Positions 14,822 through 19,388 of a stretch of 19,388 nucleotides of DNA are shown in pieces. The first letter of the stretch is position 1. Every line of letters begins with the position of its first letter. Origin of the DNA: JAKAWM01 sp049966695. GTDB taxonomy: Bacteria; Actinomycetota; Acidimicrobiia; Acidimicrobiales; Palsa-688. The stretch spans positions 1 to 19,388 of the forward strand of contig JBMFUG010000050.1 of NCBI GenBank assembly GCA_049966695.1. The letters run 5' to 3'. Position numbers and translations under genes: made by a program. Under the pieces are notes generated by a model. It worked only from the letters and a program-made list of their open reading frames with translations, was not told where the DNA came from and searched no databases.

Positions 14822-16255
14822 TTGGCTGATATCACGATGCCGCAGCTCGGCGAAACGGTTACTGAGGGGACGATCGTCAGGTGGCACAAGCAGGTTGGCG
14901 ATGCGATCCAAGAAGACGAGGTGCTGTTCGAGGTATCCACGGAAAAAGTCGATTCAGAGGTCCCATCGCCTGTTAGTGGCACTGTGGCTGCCATCTTGGT
15001 AGAAGAGGGCGAGACGGTCCCGGTGGGGGCAAAGTTGGCAGTTATAGCTGGTGACAGGGACGAACTTCCCGTCGAGGAGGCCGTAGCCCAGGGCAGCGTA
15101 GCCCAGGAGGCTCCCCTCCAGGAGGCCGTAGCCCAGCCAGAGCACGTCCGCCCGAGCGGAGAGGCCCAGACGCCTGCGCAGGCTAAGCCTCCGTCTGGCG
15201 GCCTTCAGCGGCCAAGTTCGCGCCCGGCGGACCAGCGACCACCGAGCCAACCTGCTCAAGGTGGCCCCAGCAAGCTCTTGTCCCCTGTGGTGAGGCGCCT
15301 CATAGCCGAGCACGACCTTGACCCTGCAAAGATCACAGGGACCGGTGCCGGTGGGAGGATCACTCGTGACGACGTCCTAGCCGTCATCGAGCACCAAGGC
15401 GCGAACGGGCGGGAAGGTGCTGCGCCAGAGATGGTGAGAGGCTCGCTGGGCGAGGCGGGCCGGGTGCCAGCACAAGCCGGTGCAGCTATGGCCGGGCCGA
15501 GCCCAGTTAGCCAGCCCGCAGCAGAGCCCACGCGGCCAACAGGACGCGACACGGTTGTACCTTTCACCAACATCCGGCGTCGAACGGCTGAGCACATGGT
15601 CCGTTCGAAGCGGGTCTCCGCTCATACCATGGTGGCTGTCGAAGTGGACTACTGGGCGGTAGACAAGGTCCGGCTTGCTGAGCGGCAGCGTTTCAAGGAG
15701 GCTGAGGGCTTCAGCCTCACTTACCTGCCGTTTATTGCTCGTGCGGTCGTGGACGCACTTGGCGAGTTCCCCTACCTCAACTCTTCAGTGGGCGAAGACG
15801 AGCTCATCGTCCACCACGACATCAACCTGGGTGTGGCGGTGGACCTAGATTTTGAAGGGCTTTTGGTGCCGGTTGTCCAGCGAGCCGGAGACAAGCGCCT
15901 TGTGGCCCTGGCCCGTGAGATCGTAGACCTGGCCAGGCGGGCGCGCTCCAAGAGGCTGACGATGGACGATATTTCGGGTGGCACGTTCACGCTGACCAAC
16001 GCGGGCGGCTTTGGCACTTTCATAACGGTGCCAGTGATCAACCAACCTCAGGTCGGGGTAATTTCCACAGACGGCGTGCGCAAGAGGCCGGTCGTCGTGG
16101 AGCTACCAGACGGCACAGACGCCATTGCTGTGCACCCCGTCGGCAACCTAGTGCTTTCGTGGGACCACCGTGCTGTAGACGGCGCCTACGCTGCAGCCTT
16201 CATGGCCAGGGTGCGGGAGATGTTGCAAACTCGCGACTGGTCTTCTGAGCTGTAA
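14822..16255 (+). CDS. dlaT: Dihydrolipoamide acyltransferase, E2 of a 2-oxoacid dehydrogenase (dlaT; often annotated sucB)
   Basis: A 477-residue E2 core enzyme that passes acyl groups from lipoamide to CoA. Domains in order: one lipoyl domain (1-77) with the lipoylated K42 in VSTEKVDSEV; a long Pro/Ala/Gln linker (80-150); an E3/E1-binding domain (152-190, SPVVRRLIAEHDLDPAKITGTG followed by RITRDDVLAVI); a second linker; and the catalytic domain (about 245-477) with H449 and D453 in SWDHRAVDG. The TTG start is supported by GGGAGG nine bases upstream and the family N-terminus ADITMPQLGETVTEGT. The neighbours lipB-lipA, as in the mycobacterial dlaT locus, and the nearby aceE favour pyruvate over 2-oxoglutarate as substrate; sequence alone does not settle this. 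Confidence 0.94.
   Translation: MADITMPQLGETVTEGTIVRWHKQVGDAIQEDEVLFEVSTEKVDSEVPSPVSGTVAAILVEEGETVPVGAKLAVIAGDRDELPVEEAVAQGSVAQEAPLQEAVAQPEHVRPSGEAQTPAQAKPPSGGLQRPSSRPADQRPPSQPAQGGPSKLLSPVVRRLIAEHDLDPAKITGTGAGGRITRDDVLAVIEHQGANGREGAAPEMVRGSLGEAGRVPAQAGAAMAGPSPVSQPAAEPTRPTGRDTVVPFTNIRRRTAEHMVRSKRVSAHTMVAVEVDYWAVDKVRLAERQRFKEAEGFSLTYLPFIARAVVDALGEFPYLNSSVGEDELIVHHDINLGVAVDLDFEGLLVPVVQRAGDKRLVALAREIVDLARRARSKRLTMDDISGGTFTLTNAGGFGTFITVPVINQPQVGVISTDGVRKRPVVVELPDGTDAIAVHPVGNLVLSWDHRAVDGAYAAAFMARVREMLQTRDWSSEL
15076..15136 (+). repeat. Short in-frame direct repeats in the E2 linker
   Basis: GGAGGCCGTAGCCCAG occurs at 15076-15091 and again at 15121-15136, and the core GTAGCCCAG occurs a third time at 15098-15106. 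They encode a repeated VAQ/EAVAQ in the flexible linker after the lipoyl domain. Such linkers tolerate length changes, so slippage or recent duplication is likely. Confidence 0.75.
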
Positions 16256-16279
16256 AGGAAAAGAGGCCGGGTCACAACA

Positions 16280-18073
16280 ATGACAGCACCTCTAGGGCAT
16301 GCGACGGGCGCTAGCTCGGTTAGCGAGCCAGTTGCCCAAGAGGCCAGCCCTGAAGCGGGTTTCCGATTGTGGCCGGGACGTTCGCTACGGCTTCGTTGGC
16401 TTGGCCGGGTTGCCTACCGGGACGCTCACGCGCTCCAGCGGTCCCTGTGGGCGGCCGGCCCGGCCGCGGATGATTGGTTACTGCTGCTAGAGCACCCCAA
16501 GGTTTTCACAGCCGGTATAAGGTCTAAGCCCGAGCACATGCTCGTCGACCCAGCCAACGTCGGCGCGGAGCTGTTGTGGGTGGACCGCGGGGGCGATATC
16601 ACCTACCACGGGCCGGGCCAGCTCGTTGGTTACCCCGTACTTTCCGTGCCCAGCGGCAAAGGCGCCACGCCAGGTTACGTGCACGAGGTCGAAGCTCTGG
16701 TGATAGAGGTGCTCCGCACCTTGGGCGTAGGGAAAGCCGCCAGGTTGGAGGGCTACCCGGGCGTTTGGGTTGGTACCGAAGGCCCACAACCCCGCAAGAT
16801 TTGCGCCATAGGAGCTCGCCACAGCCGTCAGCGCACCATGCACGGCTTTGCTTTGAACGTGGACGTCGACCTGTCCATGTTCAGCCGGATCGTGCCCTGC
16901 GGGATCTCAGGCCTCGGCGTAACTTCCCTGGCTGCCGAAGGTGCCCAGGTGAGCATGCGAGAGGTTGTCGAGGCGGCTTTCGCCGTCGCGACCAGGCGCT
17001 GGGGCCGGGGGCGGCCGGTCGAGCGCCAAGACGTGTCGTGGCGGCTGTCCAGGCCGGCCCCCATAGCTGCGGGGGCCCCACGGGAGCTGGAGGCCGAGCC
17101 TGAGAGAGCCGATAGCGGCCTGGTGGCCGTTGCCAACGCCGGTACTGGTGCAAGCGCAACGCTGGCCATCGACGCCGCCAAACCGAAATGGTTGCGGGCT
17201 AAGGCTCACATGGGCCCAGAGTTCCAGGCGCTGCGCAAGTCGCTCCGGGACTTGTCCCTGGTGACGGTGTGCGAGGAGGCCGGTTGCCCCAACATTTTCG
17301 AATGCTGGGCAGGGGGCACGGCGACTTTCATGATAAACGGGGACCGTTGCACACGAGCTTGCGGGTTTTGCAAGGTGAGCACCCACAAGCCGCTCCCGCT
17401 CGACTCAGGCGAGCCAGAGAGGGTGGCCGAGGCCGTCAGCCGTCTACGCCTTGCGCACGCTGTGGTCACCTGCGTCGCTCGCGACGACCTTGCAGACGGC
17501 GGGGCGTCGGCGTTTGTCGCGACCATTGACGCCATCCGGCGGCGCCGGCCGGGCACCACCGTAGAAGTGCTGATCTCGGACATGAAGGGTGACCCGGCCG
17601 CCCTCCGGGCTATTTTCGATGAACGCCCTGACGTGCTCAACCATAACGTCGAGACCGTGCCCCGCCTCCAGCGGTCGGTACGGCCGTCTGCATCGTACGC
17701 TCGTAGCCTGTCAGTTCTGGCTAGAGCTAGGGATGCCGGTCTCGTGACCAAGTCCGGCCTCATGGTCGGCCTGGGCGAGAGCAAAGACGAGGTGGCTGGC
17801 GTGCTCGCCGACTTAGCCGGAGTGGGGACTGAGATCGTCACCATCGGCCAGTACTTGCGACCTAGCGCAGCCAATATCCCCGTGGCGCGTTGGTGGTCGC
17901 CTGAAGAACTGTCGGAACTAGCACGCCTGGGAGAAGAGCTTGGGATCGTCCATGTCGAGGCTTCCCCGCTAACGCGTTCTAGTTACCACGCTCGGCGGGC
18001 GGCCGTTGCTGCAGAGGCGGCGCGCTCTGCGCCTGGCCTCCGCCGAGCACCAAGACGGCCGGGCGCGCTATGA
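16280..18073 (+). CDS. lipB-lipA: Fused octanoyltransferase (LipB) and lipoyl synthase (LipA)
   Basis: A 597-residue fusion of the two steps of lipoate assembly. LipB part (about 30-240): WVDRGGDITYHGPGQLVGYPVL (100-121), catalytic K173 in PRKICAIGAR, and C207 in RIVPCGISGLGVTSL; it moves octanoate from acyl carrier protein to the lipoyl lysine of E2. An Ala/Pro-rich linker (about 250-298) leads to LipA: auxiliary-cluster cysteines C331, C336 and C342 in VCEEAGCPNIFECW; radical-SAM C357-x3-C361-x2-C364 in CTRACGFC; and the C-terminal RSSYHA (566-571) with the serine ligand. LipA inserts two sulfurs using S-adenosylmethionine and two [4Fe-4S] clusters. No stop or frame break separates the halves. 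An in-frame GTG near residue 282 could allow internal initiation, but I see no strong Shine-Dalgarno there. The gene lies 24 bases after E2 and overlaps the next gene by ATGA. Confidence 0.94.
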   Translation: MTAPLGHATGASSVSEPVAQEASPEAGFRLWPGRSLRLRWLGRVAYRDAHALQRSLWAAGPAADDWLLLLEHPKVFTAGIRSKPEHMLVDPANVGAELLWVDRGGDITYHGPGQLVGYPVLSVPSGKGATPGYVHEVEALVIEVLRTLGVGKAARLEGYPGVWVGTEGPQPRKICAIGARHSRQRTMHGFALNVDVDLSMFSRIVPCGISGLGVTSLAAEGAQVSMREVVEAAFAVATRRWGRGRPVERQDVSWRLSRPAPIAAGAPRELEAEPERADSGLVAVANAGTGASATLAIDAAKPKWLRAKAHMGPEFQALRKSLRDLSLVTVCEEAGCPNIFECWAGGTATFMINGDRCTRACGFCKVSTHKPLPLDSGEPERVAEAVSRLRLAHAVVTCVARDDLADGGASAFVATIDAIRRRRPGTTVEVLISDMKGDPAALRAIFDERPDVLNHNVETVPRLQRSVRPSASYARSLSVLARARDAGLVTKSGLMVGLGESKDEVAGVLADLAGVGTEIVTIGQYLRPSAANIPVARWWSPEELSELARLGEELGIVHVEASPLTRSSYHARRAAVAAEAARSAPGLRRAPRRPGAL

Positions 18074-19209
18074 GCCCACCGGCAGCAGTGGCCCCGTTCG
18101 TGGCTCGGTCCCAACGTGTTCGGGAGGCCATGGGCAGTTCTGGCGTCGACGTCACTTTGCTGTCGGTGGGCGCCGATCTCCCGTGGCTCACGGGTTACTC
18201 GGCCATGCCATTGGAACGATTGACGATGCTTGTTGTCCCGCCAGCCCCGGTGCCAGCGTGCGCCGTACTGGTAGTCCCGGCCCTCGAGGCGCCGCGCGCT
18301 AGGCCGGTGCCCGAGGCCTTTAGCATGCGCCCCTGGGGAGAGACTGAGGACCCGGTCGAGGTGGTCGCCTCGCTCGTGCGGGATTTTGCGCCTTTTCCCG
18401 AACGCTGCATAGCGGTGAGCGACCGGACATGGGCGATGTTTTTGCTACAGCTGCAAGAACGCTTGCCTGGTAACCGGTGGGTGCCTGCCTCCGCGGTCAT
18501 GGCGCCGCTGCGGGCGGTGAAGGACGCCCAAGAAGTAGAGGCGTTGGCTCGAGCTGCCGCATCGGCCGATAGGGTTGCACGAGCGTTGCTCGGGGGCGAG
18601 GTCCCTCTTGTTGGCCGCAGCGAGCGTGATATCTCGGTCGAGATAGGGCAGCGGCTCATAGCTGAAGGCCATGACCGCGTCAATTTCGCGATAGTGGCAA
18701 GCGGTCCTAACGCTGCTAGCCCCCACCACGAACCCGGGGAGAGGACGGTCCAAGCGGGTGAGCCTGTGGTTTGCGATTTTGGCGGTTCGCTGGCTGGCTA
18801 CTGTTCGGACATGACGAGGACCGTGTTCACTGGGCCGCCACCGCCTGAGCTGGCCCACGTCTACGAGGTTGTAGCTGAGGCTCAAGCGGCCGGCGTGGCT
18901 GCCGCCCGAGTCGGCTCAGCTTGTCATGAAGTCGACGCCGCCGCCCGAAGGGTCATAAGCCAAGCCGGCTTAGGCGAGTACTTTATGCACAGGACTGGTC
19001 ATGGCATCGGCTTGGAGGAGCACGAACCCCCGTACATGGTTACAGGCAATTACGCCCCGATTTTGGCTGGCAACGCCTTTTCTGTCGAGCCGGGCGTTTA
19101 CTTGCCGGGGCGCTGGGGCGTGCGCATTGAGGACATAGTCGTCGCCACGCCGGAAGGGCCACGGACGCTCAACCAGGCCAGCCGCGCCCTCAGCGTTGTC
19201 GAAGCCTAA
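18070..19209 (+). CDS. M24 family metallopeptidase (Xaa-Pro aminopeptidase/prolidase type)
   Basis: A 379-residue pita-bread fold peptidase. An N-terminal creatinase-like domain (about 10-150) precedes the catalytic domain. The five metal ligands are visible: D236 in VVCDFGGSLAGY, D247 in CSDMTRTVFTG, H311 in HRTGHGIGLEEHEPPY, E340 in FSVEPGVYLPG, and E354 in VRIEDIVV. It likely removes residues preceding or following proline in peptides in the cytoplasm; whether it is an aminopeptidase P or a prolidase cannot be told from sequence. The ATG overlaps the lipB-lipA stop (ATGA), so it is translationally coupled to lipoate synthesis, with no obvious functional link. Confidence 0.92.
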   Translation: MSPPAAVAPFVARSQRVREAMGSSGVDVTLLSVGADLPWLTGYSAMPLERLTMLVVPPAPVPACAVLVVPALEAPRARPVPEAFSMRPWGETEDPVEVVASLVRDFAPFPERCIAVSDRTWAMFLLQLQERLPGNRWVPASAVMAPLRAVKDAQEVEALARAAASADRVARALLGGEVPLVGRSERDISVEIGQRLIAEGHDRVNFAIVASGPNAASPHHEPGERTVQAGEPVVCDFGGSLAGYCSDMTRTVFTGPPPPELAHVYEVVAEAQAAGVAAARVGSACHEVDAAARRVISQAGLGEYFMHRTGHGIGLEEHEPPYMVTGNYAPILAGNAFSVEPGVYLPGRWGVRIEDIVVATPEGPRTLNQASRALSVVEA

Positions 19210-19218
19210 TGTGGTGCC

Positions 19219-19388
19219 ATGCAAGCTCAGTCGGGCGTTTTTGAACTGGGGCGGCTTGACTGGTTCGAGTTCGAGCGGCACGCAGGGCCGCCCAACTTGG
19301 CCGTACTGGACGACCTGAAGGCAGAGCTGGCATCGCACCCGGCCGCGGCACTGCCGGCCGGTAGCCGGGTGGGCGTGGCCCTGGGGAG
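19219..19388 (+). CDS. 5' part of a protein resembling DUF2088/lactate-racemase (LarA) N-domain, cut by window edge
   Basis: An ATG ten bases after the peptidase stop opens a frame that stays open to the window end (56 codons). The sequence begins MQAQSGVFELGRLDWFEFE and reaches LPAGSRVGVALG. The last part resembles the 'x-L-xxGxRVAVAVGSRGI' entry strand of DUF2088/LarA-like proteins, but too little is present to be sure. The short gap to the upstream stop suggests the same operon. There is no strong Shine-Dalgarno before this ATG. Confidence 0.5.
   Translation, partial: MQAQSGVFELGRLDWFEFERHAGPPNLAVLDDLKAELASHPAAALPAGSRVGVALG

Noticed and set aside
14599..14829. 76-codon open frame before the E2 gene as an intact gene
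   Set aside because: Its start lacks a ribosome site, and the only recognisable part is the lpdA-like stretch, which has its own Shine-Dalgarno but no start codon; called a relic instead.
14822..16255. E2 as strictly the 2-oxoglutarate dehydrogenase succinyltransferase (SucB)
   Set aside because: The neighbouring lipB-lipA and nearby aceE resemble the mycobacterial dlaT locus, so a pyruvate role is at least as likely; sequence alone cannot decide.

Overview
The window reads as a high-GC chromosomal segment from an actinomycete-type bacterium (Actinomycetota, perhaps an acidimicrobial lineage). The evidence is an actinobacterial DUF3039 protein, a SufC-SufS-SufU style iron-sulfur locus, a homodimeric AceE, and the order E2 (dlaT/sucB)-lipB-lipA known from mycobacteria and corynebacteria. 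GTG and TTG starts are frequent. The lineage is inferred from gene content and base composition only. I saw no rRNA, tRNA, CRISPR array, insertion sequence or phage gene.

Layout. (1) 1-3991, minus strand: a tight three-gene unit of an MFS (DHA2) permease with three C-terminal beta-sandwich repeats, an AI-2E/PerM permease, and acyl-CoA thioesterase II, which runs off the left edge. The genes abut or overlap (TAA|GTG, then ATGA). (2) 4212-4499, plus: a DUF3039 protein. (3) 4599-7134, minus: sufC-sufS-sufU, with no sufB or sufD beside it. (4) 7138-7549: a busy non-coding region. It holds a perfect 16-bp palindrome in front of sufC, then a plus-strand element with a near-maximal Shine-Dalgarno sequence, a 14-codon CTG-start mini-ORF folded into nested hairpins, and a strong intrinsic terminator. 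(5) 7550-8398, plus: an alpha/beta-hydrolase lacking its nucleophilic serine. (6) 8620-11325, minus: aceE, with a palindrome upstream that shares half-sites with the one at sufC. (7) 11538-13917, plus: RNase HI and adenylosuccinate lyase, separated by about 445 bases without a gene, followed by a hypothetical gene at 13980-14450. (8) 14822-19388, plus: E2, a LipB-LipA fusion, an M24 peptidase and the start of a possible DUF2088/LarA-like gene. A likely relic of lpdA lies just before E2.

Functionally the core genes fit together. AceE and the lipoylated E2 form pyruvate dehydrogenase. The LipB half transfers octanoate to E2, and the LipA half inserts sulfur using two [4Fe-4S] clusters, which the SUF machinery must supply. 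The shared ACTAC-N4-GTAGT palindrome before sufC and aceE suggests one regulator may tie iron-sulfur assembly to pyruvate oxidation. The most novel-looking feature is the structured mini-ORF/terminator element at about 7296-7530.
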